From CAZHWT01 sp964536215 (GTDB taxonomy: Bacteria > Patescibacteriota > CAZHWT01): a stretch of 35,240 bases of DNA. The notes beneath the pieces were generated by a model that saw only the letters and a program-made list of their open reading frames with translations, did not search any database and had not been told where the DNA came from. A program made the translations under genes and the position numbers. This document shows, one piece after another, positions 7,311 to 13,816 of the stretch. The first letter of the stretch is position 1, and each line of letters opens with the position of its first letter. The stretch is from contig CAZHWT010000008.1 in the NCBI GenBank assembly GCA_964536215.1, positions 1 to 35,240 on the forward strand, given 5' to 3'.

Positions 7311-8546
7311 ATGAATACTATGGTTGACTCTCAATGGATTAAAAAAGACTTTCCTATATTTCGGCGGCAGATTGGTGATCACCAGTTGACCTACTTAGAC
7401 AATGCGGCAACGACGCAGAAGCCGCAGCAGGTTGTTGAAGCGGTGTCGATGTATTATGAGCAGCATAATGCTAATATTCATCGAGGAGTTTACAGGCTAG
7501 CAGAAGAGGCCACGGCTATGTATGAAGCGGCCCGGGAAAAGGTGCGGGCATTTATTAAGGCTGAATCGGTGGAAGAGATTGTTTTTGTACGGAATGCAAC
7601 AGAGGCTATTAACTTGGTAGCTCAGAGCTGGGGAGAGTCTCGCCTCGGCAAGGACGATGAGATTCTGCTGACCGAGATGGAGCATCATGCAAATTTGCTG
7701 CCGTGGCAACGATTGGCGGCAAGGAGTGGGGCTAGGCTTACTTTTATACCCATTACTGCCTCTGGGCAGTTGGACATGGAGCAATTGCCGGCGCTGTTGA
7801 CGGCGAAGACAAAGATTGTGAGCCTGGCCATGGTCTCTAATGTGTTGGGGACGGTGAATGACTGCGCGAAGGTTATTGAATTGGCTCATGACCAAGGTGT
7901 AGTGGTGCTGCTTGATGCCGCTCAGTCTGTGCCCCACATGGCAACGAATGTTCGGGAGCTGGACGCTGATTTTGTAGTTTTTTCGGGGCATAAAATGTTA
8001 GGGCCGACAGGAATTGGGGTGCTGTATGGTAAGCAGGAACTACTAGAAAAGATGGAACCGTTTTTGGTGGGCGGTGAGATGATTCGAGAGGTTAGCTTTG
8101 AGTCGGCTAGCTGGCACGATGCACCGTGGAAGTTTGAGGCCGGAACGCCGAATGTAGCTGGTGCGGTTGGGCTAGGGGCGGCGATTGACTATTTGCAGGC
8201 CATTGGCATGGATGCTGTTTGGCAGCATGAGCAGCGGCTAACTGCTTATGCGCTGGAGAAGATGGGGAAGGTCGACGGCTTGAAGTTGTTCGGCCCACTC
8301 GATTCGGCGGTGCGAAGTGGGATTATGACCTTTACTTTGGAAGGTATTCACGCTCATGACGTGGCAAGCGCTGTGGATGAGTTGGGCATTGCTATTAGAT
8401 CGGGACATCATTGCGCTGAGCCTTTGACAAAATTATTAGGCGTGTCGGCCACTTGTCGAGCTAGTTTTTATATGTATAATGATGCGTCAGATGTGGATGC
8501 TTTGATTGAGGGACTAGACATGGTTCAGCTGCAATTCCGGAAATAG
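7311..8546 (+). CDS. sufS: Cysteine desulfurase SufS
   Basis: This PLP enzyme takes sulfur from L-cysteine and passes it as persulfide to the scaffold for Fe-S assembly. It is a class V aminotransferase-fold protein of 411 residues. Visible landmarks are YLDNAATTQKP near the N-terminus, VRNATEAINLVA, the MEHHANLLPW block, LLDAAQSVPH (PLP-pyridine Asp), the PLP lysine K228 in FSGHKMLGPTGIG, and the short SufS-type loop RSGHHCAEPL with the sulfur-accepting C368. ATG at 7311 is used; an ATG at 7320 (MVDSQWIKKDFPIF) fits the usual SufS N-terminus equally well. Upstream in-frame codons overlap the HAD gene and are not used. The partner sufU is at 8943-9305. Confidence 0.93.
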   Translation: MNTMVDSQWIKKDFPIFRRQIGDHQLTYLDNAATTQKPQQVVEAVSMYYEQHNANIHRGVYRLAEEATAMYEAAREKVRAFIKAESVEEIVFVRNATEAINLVAQSWGESRLGKDDEILLTEMEHHANLLPWQRLAARSGARLTFIPITASGQLDMEQLPALLTAKTKIVSLAMVSNVLGTVNDCAKVIELAHDQGVVVLLDAAQSVPHMATNVRELDADFVVFSGHKMLGPTGIGVLYGKQELLEKMEPFLVGGEMIREVSFESASWHDAPWKFEAGTPNVAGAVGLGAAIDYLQAIGMDAVWQHEQRLTAYALEKMGKVDGLKLFGPLDSAVRSGIMTFTLEGIHAHDVASAVDELGIAIRSGHHCAEPLTKLLGVSATCRASFYMYNDASDVDALIEGLDMVQLQFRK

Positions 8547-8548
8547 CT

Positions 8549-8577
8549 TTGACAAATTCTACAGCCTGTAGTATGTT
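8549..8577 (+). promoter_or_regulatory. Promoter for the small winged-helix-like gene
   Basis: TTGACA (8549-8554), a 17-nt spacer and TATGTT (8572-8577) start just after the sufS stop codon. Transcription should begin near 8584. Confidence 0.75.
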
Positions 8578-8583
8578 ACAAGC

Positions 8584-8603
8584 GGTCAAAAGTTGTTTTG
8601 ACC
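8584..8603 (+). promoter_or_regulatory. Perfect inverted repeat at the predicted transcription start (operator-like)
   Basis: GGTCAAAA and TTTTGACC are perfect 8-bp arms around GTTG. The element begins at the predicted +1 of the promoter at 8549-8577, a usual place for a repressor site. It could instead act as a 5' mRNA hairpin. Confidence 0.55.
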
Positions 8604-8628
8604 ACGTCAATCAATCAGGAGAGATCTT

Positions 8629-8877
8629 GTGAGTAGTGACAGTCCAACTGCCCCATTGCCGATCGAAGACGATGAGGCGATAAAATACTTCGATGCCGAG
8701 TACCTACTGATGGAGTATTTGCGCAAGCATGGCCCAAAGTATGCTCGTTCTATCGAGGCGCACTTTCAGGGCAATGCCAGTTTTCCGCACGGGACGTCGT
8801 CGATGCTTCAAAAGCTACACAGAGCTGGTAGCATCAAGCGGACCATTTTGGGCCGCTGGGATGTTACGCTCAGGTAG
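8629..8877 (+). CDS. Small winged-helix-like protein, function unknown
   Basis: This 82-residue protein starts at GTG behind AGGAGA (8618-8623). An acidic N-terminal tail (about 1-20) precedes a compact block. EYLLMEYLRKHGPKYARSIE, SSMLQKLHRAGSIKR and ILGRWDVTL read as helix, helix-turn-helix and wing, the pattern of a winged-helix DNA-binding domain. It contains no Cys, so it is not an Fe-S sensor of the IscR or SufR kind. It has its own promoter, an operator-like palindrome at the start site and a strong terminator, and it sits between sufS and sufU. I infer a possible autoregulated repressor; a link to Fe-S assembly is only suggested by position. The fold assignment is by eye. Confidence 0.6.
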   Translation: MSSDSPTAPLPIEDDEAIKYFDAEYLLMEYLRKHGPKYARSIEAHFQGNASFPHGTSSMLQKLHRAGSIKRTILGRWDVTLR

Positions 8878-8880
8878 ATT

Positions 8881-8915
8881 GAGCCTCGCCACTGCGGCGA
8901 GGCTCTCACTTTTTA
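8881..8915 (+). terminator. Intrinsic terminator
   Basis: GAGCCTCGCC (8881-8890) and GGCGAGGCTC (8896-8905) are perfect 10-bp arms with a 5-nt loop, followed by a T-run near 8911. It closes the winged-helix-like gene 3 nt after its stop codon. Confidence 0.9.
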
Positions 8916-8942
8916 TGGGATAGGTATTTTACTAATAGGACT

Positions 8943-9305
8943 ATGACTACAGATATTGATAAACAGTTTATGATTGATCGGTATCGCCAGCCGAGGTTTA
9001 ATGAGCAGGTGATTGCTGCGACTCATCAGGCGGCTAACCGCAATGTGTTGTGTGGCGACGAACTTTCCCTGCAGCTGCGGCTTGAGCAGGGGGTGGTTAT
9101 GGCAGCGACATGGCGAGGTGAAGGTTGTGCTATTAGCCAGGCTGCAGCAGATATTTTGGCGGAGAAATTGATTGGACTGACGGTAGATGAAGTATCGAAA
9201 TTGAATAAAGATGATGTTTTGGGCTGGCTAAAGATTGAGATTCGGCCAGCCAGAATGAAGTGTGCTTTATTGGCGCTAGAGACGCTAAAACAAATTGAAC
9301 TTTAG
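8943..9305 (+). CDS. sufU: SufU-type Fe-S assembly scaffold / sulfur acceptor
   Basis: This 120-residue IscU/SufU-fold protein accepts sulfur from SufS. The three ligand cysteines are C37 in NVLCGDE (with the conserved D39), C62 in GEGCAISQAAAD, and C107 in RMKCALLALETL. The GxGCAIS block is typical of SufU. SufU usually carries an insertion between the second and third Cys, and the spacing here (45 residues) is compatible with the family. The start has little ribosome-site signal beyond AGGA and may be near-leaderless behind an ACTAAT-like -10. With sufS it forms a minimal Suf pathway; no sufBCD is in this window. Confidence 0.88.
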   Translation: MTTDIDKQFMIDRYRQPRFNEQVIAATHQAANRNVLCGDELSLQLRLEQGVVMAATWRGEGCAISQAAADILAEKLIGLTVDEVSKLNKDDVLGWLKIEIRPARMKCALLALETLKQIEL

Positions 9306-9341
9306 TGATGGACGTGCGTGTGCAGATGTGTGTTGTGCTCG

Positions 9342-9554
9342 TTACTGTCTGTTCCCCCAACTGATAAAACTCCATAGACGTTCGTGGCCATAGTACAAAA
9401 TGGAGCTGGCTATGTTGGTTAGTGCGGTTACTCCGATGGTGACGTCGAGCCGGCGGGTCATGATGAAGATGATGACTATGTCAGCGACAATAATGGCGAT
9501 ACGGTAGGTGACAGTTTTGGTTAGGGAGCGGCGGCGGGTTTCGGAAGTGGGCAT
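9342..9554 (-). CDS. DUF2061 family small membrane protein
   Basis: This 70-residue protein has the family pattern: an N-terminal ETRRRSLTKTVTYR, two hydrophobic segments (about 19-33 and 38-53), and the closing LYYGHERLWSFISWG. DUF2061 proteins are predicted inner-membrane proteins of unknown function, sometimes linked to sulfur metabolism genes. This one lies tail-to-tail with sufU, 36 nt away, without an obvious terminator between them. An extended -10 (TGC TATACT) ends 9 nt before the ATG, so the mRNA leader would be only about 3 nt. Confidence 0.8.
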   Translation of the reverse strand: MPTSETRRRSLTKTVTYRIAIIVADIVIIFIMTRRLDVTIGVTALTNIASSILYYGHERLWSFISWGNRQ

Positions 9555-9563
9555 TGCTTGTGT

Positions 9564-9572
9564 AGTATAGCA
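9564..9572 (-). promoter_or_regulatory. Extended -10 promoter for the DUF2061 gene
   Basis: TGC-TATACT on the minus strand ends 9 nt from the start codon at 9554. There is no -35 box and no room for a ribosome site, so near-leaderless translation is likely. Confidence 0.6.
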
Positions 9573-9662
9573 GATAGGAGTGATGTGGATTACGAAGCGT
9601 TTTTAGTTGGTACTTCATGGTTTGTAGTGTGTAGACATTGCGCATAATGAATAAACTTTCTT

Positions 9663-9711
9663 CCATGAACCATGAACCATGAACCATGAACCATGAACCA
9701 TAAACCATGAA
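9663..9711. repeat. Heptamer tandem array (CCATGAA), 7 copies
   Basis: Seven head-to-tail copies of the 7-mer CCATGAA, one with a single change (CCATAAA). It lies in the 207-nt spacer between DUF2061 and the glutaredoxin gene. A related pair (CATGAGC) is at about 6774-6788. Confidence 0.95.
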
Positions 9712-9761
9712 CTCGCAGGCCTGTGTGTACAGGCTTAGGCTTTGTGTATACAATGGTAGAT

Positions 9762-10019
9762 ATGAAACCCACTGTTACGCTTTATACTTCGGCAACCTGT
9801 CCCTATTGCGATGAATTGCGGGACTTTTTTGTTGAGCATAGGATTGTTTACTCTGAAGCTAGGGTGGACGAGTCGGTTGAGGCGGCCAAGGTAGTTATGG
9901 AGGTGGTTGGGGACCAGGTGGTACCAGTGACTATTGTGCAATTTGGCCAAGCGTCGCCGATCAGCGTGGTTGGATTTGATCCACAGCGACTGAGTGCAGT
10001 ATTGGAGGTTGATAGATGA
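9762..10019 (+). CDS. Glutaredoxin-like thioredoxin-fold protein
   Basis: This 85-residue protein has the fold order of glutaredoxin: VTLYTSATCPYCDELRDFF with a CPYC active site near the N-terminus, then the cis-Pro block VVPVTIV and a C-terminal helix. The glutathione-binding residues of true glutaredoxins are not clearly conserved, and the family also includes NrdH-type and other small thiol reductants. An earlier in-frame ATG at 9753 directly abuts the TATACA at 9747-9752. If that box is the -10, transcription starts near 9759 and ATG 9762 is the only usable start. The stop overlaps the rpiB start by ATGA, so the four genes 9762-11541 probably form one operon. Confidence 0.8.
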   Translation: MKPTVTLYTSATCPYCDELRDFFVEHRIVYSEARVDESVEAAKVVMEVVGDQVVPVTIVQFGQASPISVVGFDPQRLSAVLEVDR

Positions 10020-10477
10020 CGGTGTTTATTGGGAGCGATCATGGCGGGTTTGCAGCTAAAGAACAATTAAAAAAGCAGTTAGTGTCGCATGGATATGCGG
10101 TCGAAGATTGCGGAGCGCTGAAGTTGGATATGAATGATGATTATCCACCTTATGGTGAGGCCGTGGCTATGGCAGTGCAGAAACAGCCTGGTTCTCGTGG
10201 GATTGCCCTATGTCGTAGTGGACATGGCATGGTGATTACTGCTAACAAAGTCCCCGGTGTGCGGGCAGTTTTGGCCACTACAAAGGATCAAACTGTTCAA
10301 TCTCACGAGCATGATGATGCTAATGTGCTGGCTATTGGAGTGGACTATCTTGATGAGCAGCAGATCTTGCCCGTCACTTTGGCCTGGTTGGAAGCTAAGT
10401 TTGCAGGTGGTCGGCATAGTCGGCGGTTGGATCAAATTATTGATTTGGAGAAACGGATGGTCGGATCAGATTCCTGA
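10016..10477 (+). CDS. rpiB: Ribose-5-phosphate isomerase B / RpiB-LacAB family
   Basis: Interconverts ribose-5-P and ribulose-5-P in the pentose phosphate route. The 153 residues fit the family. Visible are the N-terminal IGSDHGGFAAKEQLK with the phosphate-binding GSDHGG, DYPPYGEAVA, and the catalytic-Cys block ALCRSGHGMVITANKVPGVRA, where C66 aligns with the RpiB catalytic Cys. HEHDDANVLAIG and the C-terminal AKFAGGRHSRRLDQI are also present. The usual CGTGxG is CRSGHG here, a modest change next to the active Cys. It overlaps the upstream gene by 4 nt and is followed 6 nt later by rpe. LacA/LacB relatives share these motifs, but the neighbour rpe favours a pentose phosphate role. Confidence 0.9.
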   Translation: MTVFIGSDHGGFAAKEQLKKQLVSHGYAVEDCGALKLDMNDDYPPYGEAVAMAVQKQPGSRGIALCRSGHGMVITANKVPGVRAVLATTKDQTVQSHEHDDANVLAIGVDYLDEQQILPVTLAWLEAKFAGGRHSRRLDQIIDLEKRMVGSDS

Positions 10478-10483
10478 GGCATA

Positions 10484-11122
10484 ATGACGATTGTTCCTAC
10501 TATACTTTGCCAAACTAAGGAAGAAATTGCAGCCGGTTTAAAACGATGGGAAGACATTGTGGAAATGGTACAGATTGATTTTGCTGATGGCGAATTTGTG
10601 CCTAATCGCCTACCGGAACCAACCGATTTGAATCAACTGGAGACAACGTTGCGTTTGGAGTGCCATTTGATGGTGAAGCGTCCAGAGAGTTGGGTGGATA
10701 CGTTGCTCCAGAATGAACGAGTGGCCGTCATAGTGACACATGTTGAGGCTGAGGGTGATGTAAGGCGGATGGCGGAATCGGTTCATCAGAGTGGTCGCTT
10801 GTTTGGCTTGGCCGTTCGTCCAGAAACTTCGCTGTCATTTGTAGAGCAGTACCTGGAACATATTGACCAAGTGTTGTTGTTGGGAGTAAATCCGGGCTTT
10901 AATGGCAGTTCTTTTTTGCCGTCAACGGTAGATAAGGTGCGACAATTGCGAAGTGTTTGGGCGGGTCGGACAGAGGTTGATGGTGGAATGACGGCACAAA
11001 CAGCGCCGCTGGTGGCAGCGGCTGGGGCAACCCAGATAGCGGTTGGGTCTTTTTTGCAGCAGGGCGACGCGGCGGAAAAAATGGCCGAGTTGGAAGCAGC
11101 AATTGGCGGTGGTAATCAATGA
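10484..11122 (+). CDS. rpe: Ribulose-phosphate 3-epimerase-like protein
   Basis: The family interconverts ribulose-5-P and xylulose-5-P on a metal-dependent TIM barrel. At 212 residues it is near family length. Present are PTIL near the N-terminus, IDFADGEFVPN (31-41), HLMVKRPE with H61, the GLAVRPET block, VLLLGVNPGFNGSSFLPSTVDKVRQLR and EVDGGM with D166. In the canonical enzyme the first motif is His-x-Asp, with His as a metal ligand. Here it is Q30-I-D32, so one of the four ligands (His, Asp, His, Asp) is Gln. It may use a different metal arrangement or substrate. Position after rpiB supports a pentose-phosphate role. The stop overlaps the next gene by ATGA. Confidence 0.82.
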   Translation: MTIVPTILCQTKEEIAAGLKRWEDIVEMVQIDFADGEFVPNRLPEPTDLNQLETTLRLECHLMVKRPESWVDTLLQNERVAVIVTHVEAEGDVRRMAESVHQSGRLFGLAVRPETSLSFVEQYLEHIDQVLLLGVNPGFNGSSFLPSTVDKVRQLRSVWAGRTEVDGGMTAQTAPLVAAAGATQIAVGSFLQQGDAAEKMAELEAAIGGGNQ

Positions 11123-11541
11123 AGGGGTGGTTAAGCGTGGCCGGGGTGATTATTGTATTGTTGCTCGGCTTGTCGGCTTGGCGATTTTGGCCCCAACAGC
11201 GGGTTGTAACCGAAGACACAGCTAAGCCCACGCCTACACCAGCTCAAAGTTGTGGCGTAATGGCGTTGGACAGCGTGCCGGCTGATGTGGTGATACTGAT
11301 TGATAGTGACTGGCAGCCACAAGACATGAAAGTTGGTCAAACTGTTCGCTGGGAAAATAAGATGGATACAACGGTGACCTTGGAGTCTAAGCCGCAACAG
11401 CATGGGCAGTCTTGCGGCGGGTTTGGATCTGTCGTGTTGCAGCCTGATCAGGCATATCAGTTGACCTTTTTGCGCGCTGGAGATTGGTTTTTTGGCTTAG
11501 CTCCAAAACAAGTAGGCGCCATTATAGCGGTGAGTGAGTAG
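11119..11541 (+). CDS. Membrane-anchored cupredoxin-like domain protein lacking copper ligands
   Basis: This 140-residue protein has an N-terminal membrane helix (about 4-22), a Thr/Pro linker (about 35-43) and a beta-rich domain facing outside. The block VVILIDSDWQPQDMKVGQTVRWENKMDTTVTLES, followed by VVLQPDQAYQLTFLRAGDWFFGL, resembles plastocyanin/EfeO-type cupredoxins. The residues that would be the copper ligands are not His/Cys/His/Met, so copper binding is unlikely. Two Cys (in SCGVM and SCGGF) could form a disulfide. It is the last gene of the rpiB-rpe unit, overlapping rpe by 4 nt, although no metabolic link is evident. The fold is assigned by eye. Confidence 0.6.
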   Translation: MKGWLSVAGVIIVLLLGLSAWRFWPQQRVVTEDTAKPTPTPAQSCGVMALDSVPADVVILIDSDWQPQDMKVGQTVRWENKMDTTVTLESKPQQHGQSCGGFGSVVLQPDQAYQLTFLRAGDWFFGLAPKQVGAIIAVSE

Positions 11542-11570
11542 TTTGGTCTGAGTGTTTGAGCAGAATTGCA

Positions 11571-11633
11571 AATAGCCGTTATCTTAAGTCCTGGCCTCGG
11601 GCGGGCGAGACCAGGATTAAAATAGCGGCTATT
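11571..11633 (+). terminator. Long hairpin after the rpiB-rpe operon
   Basis: AATAGCCG (11571-11578) pairs with CGGCTATT (11626-11633). Inside it TCCTGG-C-CTCG pairs with CGAG-A-CCAGGA around GGCGGG. The T-run after it is poor, so it may be a terminator or another structured RNA element. Confidence 0.55.
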
Positions 11634-11706
11634 GTGTTGCTATGCTACTACGACAAATTGGCCGTGTCAAATTCGACTATGTCCTATTTAGTAGATGCGA
11701 CCATGG

Positions 11707-11736
11707 TTGTATGTTGTCGGGTGGGTTGCGTATACT
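11707..11736 (+). promoter_or_regulatory. Promoter for the aldolase-PfkB operon
   Basis: TTGTAT (11707-11712), an 18-nt spacer and TATACT (11731-11736). The heptamer array begins 7 nt further on, so the whole array and the gap lie inside the predicted 5' leader of the aldolase gene. Confidence 0.55.
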
Positions 11737-11742
11737 GTTCTT

Positions 11743-11960
11743 AGAAAATAGAAAATAGAAAATAGAAAATAGAAAATAGAAAATAGAAAATAGAAAATNN
11801 NNNNNNNNNNNNNNNNNNNNNNNNNNNNNNNNNNNNNNNNNNNNNNNNNNNNNNNNNNNNNNNNNNNNNNNNNNNNNNNNNNNNNNNNNNNNNNNNNNGA
11901 AAATAGAAAATAGAAAATAGAAAATAGAAAATAGAAAATAGAAAATAGAAAATAGAAAAT
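11743..11960. repeat. Heptamer tandem array (AGAAAAT), at least 17 copies, with assembly gap
   Basis: Eight perfect AGAAAAT units (11743-11798), then exactly 100 Ns (11799-11898), then nearly nine more units (11899-11960). The round number of Ns marks a gap of unknown size, so the true copy number is unknown. The array separates a promoter from the aldolase start codon. Confidence 0.97.
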
Positions 11961-11973
11961 TGGATGTAAGGAT

Positions 11974-12765
11974 ATGGCTAGACCCGCTCGTTTTTTAAGT
12001 GGAGACTCCCCAATTGAACAAGATAACCGTGTGCTGCTTTTGGCGTATGACCAAGGAGTGGAACATGGTCCGGTGGAGTTTAATGATGCTACGGTAGACC
12101 CTAGTTACGTTTTAGATATTGCTGAGCATGGTCCGTTTACTGGAGTAATTTTACAGAAAGGGGTGGCAGCAGCTTATTATCAGGCTGGTACTTATACTGT
12201 GCCGATGATTATTAAACTAAATGGCCGGACTAGTTTGAGCGGAGACGCTAACCCGTACGCTCCTATGATCTGTACGGTCGAGGAGGCGGTGGAATTGGGC
12301 GCCAAGGTAGTTGGCTTTAGTGTTTATTTGGGATCGGCTTATGAAAATAAAATGATTGCGGAGCTGGCGGATGTTGTCCGGGATGCGCATGAGCATAAGG
12401 TGCGGGTGATGGCCTGGATGAGCTTTAAAGGGGCTAAGTTGAAAGTTCATCGGGACTTGCTGGCGTATGCCGGCCGAATTGCTATGGAGTTGGGAGCCGA
12501 TTATGTCCAATTGCCATATGGTGGTAATGTGGCGGATTATACCTGGGTAGTTGAGTCGGCTGGTAGGTGTAAAGTGCTGTCGCCTGGCGGAGTGTATAAG
12601 GACCTTGAAGATAGTGTGGCTTTGGCCACTGGCGTGCTCCAAGCCGGAGGTGTTGGCTTGGCGGTTGGCCGTCGAGTGTGGCAGTCACCAGATCCTTTGG
12701 CTACTGCGCAAGCCCTGCGTCGGGCTATTTGGCAGGTGCCGACAGATGGGAAAGCGGGAAATTAA
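11974..12765 (+). CDS. Class I fructose-bisphosphate aldolase-like (DhnA/FbaB, DeoC/LacD fold)
   Basis: The family cleaves fructose-1,6-bisphosphate through a Schiff base on a TIM barrel. In 263 residues it shows RVLLLAYDQGVEHGP (20-33, with D26), KLNGRTSLSG, the TVEEAVELGAKVVGFSVYLGS block with Y118, MAWMSFKGAKLK, and the barrel's end VLSPGG/VGLAVGRRVWQ. The archaeal-type enzymes carry the Schiff-base Lys in a GADxVKxxY block. Here the block is GADYVQLPYGG, with Gln at position 179. So either another Lys does the chemistry, or the protein has changed function. AAGGA lies just before the ATG. It overlaps the PfkB kinase by TAATG, which supports a shared kinase-aldolase pathway; LacC/LacD- and IolC/IolJ-like pairs show the same pairing. 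Confidence 0.82.
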   Translation: MARPARFLSGDSPIEQDNRVLLLAYDQGVEHGPVEFNDATVDPSYVLDIAEHGPFTGVILQKGVAAAYYQAGTYTVPMIIKLNGRTSLSGDANPYAPMICTVEEAVELGAKVVGFSVYLGSAYENKMIAELADVVRDAHEHKVRVMAWMSFKGAKLKVHRDLLAYAGRIAMELGADYVQLPYGGNVADYTWVVESAGRCKVLSPGGVYKDLEDSVALATGVLQAGGVGLAVGRRVWQSPDPLATAQALRRAIWQVPTDGKAGN

Positions 12766-13775
12766 TGCAGCGGTTTGATATCTTGTCGATTGGTTCGGTG
12801 GTGCAGGATACTTTTATTAAGGCGCCGCAGGTGGAACTGATTGAGTCGGATACAGCTGAGTCGGGGCAGGCTTTAGCACTGCCATTGGGCGCTAAGCTGG
12901 ATGTTGAGACAATGCAATTTGAGGTTGGTGGTGGGGCGGCCAATAGTTCGGTTGCTTTTAGTCGGCTGGGTTTGCAGGCGGGAGTTGTGAGTCGAATGGG
13001 GCAAGACTTTGCCGGTCGGATGATTAAGGAGGTTTTGGACGAAGAAGGGGTAGAAACGCGCTTCTTGCGGGCGGAAGATAATGAGATGACTGGACAGTCG
13101 GTGTTAATTTTGTCGCCAGATGGCAACCGGACAGTGTTAGTGAGGCGCGGTGCGGCGGGCGATTTTAAGGTGGATGATGTTAGTGAGTCGTTGTTGCGAC
13201 GAACCGATTGGATTTATTTAACTTCGATTGGCGGCAAACTGTCAGTGCTGCGACACATTATGGCGGTCTGCCGGGTGCATGGGGTTAAGGTGGCCTGGAA
13301 TCCTGGCTCTTTAGAGTTGGCTTTGGGTATGAAACAGTTGGGTCCGTTGCTGAGCCAAGCGGATGTGTTGTTGTTAAATAGAGAAGAAGCGGCGAAGTTA
13401 ACCAGTATTCCGCGAGGAACTATGGAGGAGGTGCTGGAGGCTCTGTTACACTTGGTAGAGGAGGGAGTTGTGGTAGTTACCAATGGGGCAGAGGGGGCGA
13501 TGGCTTTTGATGGTAGCCATGTGGAGTATTTACCGGGTCGAGATATTGCGGTAGCGGACGCAACTGGAGCTGGCGATTCATTCGGATCGGGCTTTGTAGC
13601 GGCGAGCGTGTTGGGATGGGGCGTGGACAAGGCGTTATCGTTTGCTATTACAAATGCTGAAAGCGTGATTAGTCATATTGGCGCCCAAAAAGGGCTGTTG
13701 CGTAAGAGCCATTTGACTAATCAGAAGATTATTAAAGGAATTACGGCGCAAGAAATTACGGGATTAGCCGAATAA
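12765..13775 (+). CDS. PfkB-family carbohydrate kinase
   Basis: This 336-residue ribokinase-fold sugar kinase starts at the ATG that overlaps the aldolase stop (TAATG). The N-terminal DILSIGSVVQDTFIKAP is followed by FEVGGGAANSSVAFSRLGLQAGVVSRMGQDFAG, the first PfkB signature with the GG sugar-binding turn. NREEAAKL and VVVTNGAEGAMAF follow, then DATGAGDSFGSGFVAA, the second signature with the catalytic Asp and the anion hole. The substrate cannot be read from the sequence. Coupling to an aldolase suggests a hexose phosphate (fructose-6-P or tagatose-6-P) or a deoxy-gluconate. If this genome lacks PfkA, this kinase might replace it (inference). Confidence 0.88.
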   Translation: MQRFDILSIGSVVQDTFIKAPQVELIESDTAESGQALALPLGAKLDVETMQFEVGGGAANSSVAFSRLGLQAGVVSRMGQDFAGRMIKEVLDEEGVETRFLRAEDNEMTGQSVLILSPDGNRTVLVRRGAAGDFKVDDVSESLLRRTDWIYLTSIGGKLSVLRHIMAVCRVHGVKVAWNPGSLELALGMKQLGPLLSQADVLLLNREEAAKLTSIPRGTMEEVLEALLHLVEEGVVVVTNGAEGAMAFDGSHVEYLPGRDIAVADATGAGDSFGSGFVAASVLGWGVDKALSFAITNAESVISHIGAQKGLLRKSHLTNQKIIKGITAQEITGLAE

Positions 13776-13781
13776 TTTTAT

Positions 13782-13801
13782 CGTATATACGTGTATATAC
13801 G
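13782..13801 (+). promoter_or_regulatory. Inverted repeat before the membrane-protein gene
   Basis: CGTATATAC and GTATATACG are perfect 9-bp arms around GT. The element sits 6 nt after the PfkB stop codon and directly before the ribosome site GGAAGGAG. It may be an operator or a small mRNA hairpin; no T-run follows. Confidence 0.5.
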
Positions 13802-13816
13802 TTGGAAGGAGTATGT

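Noticed and set aside
11556..11744. 62-codon frame after the cupredoxin-like gene
   Set aside because: It runs through the long hairpin and the aldolase promoter, has no ribosome site and no domain.
12678..12764. Longer N-terminus for the PfkB kinase
   Set aside because: The extra 29 codons overlap the aldolase reading frame; the kinase core starts right at ATG 12765, coupled to the aldolase stop.
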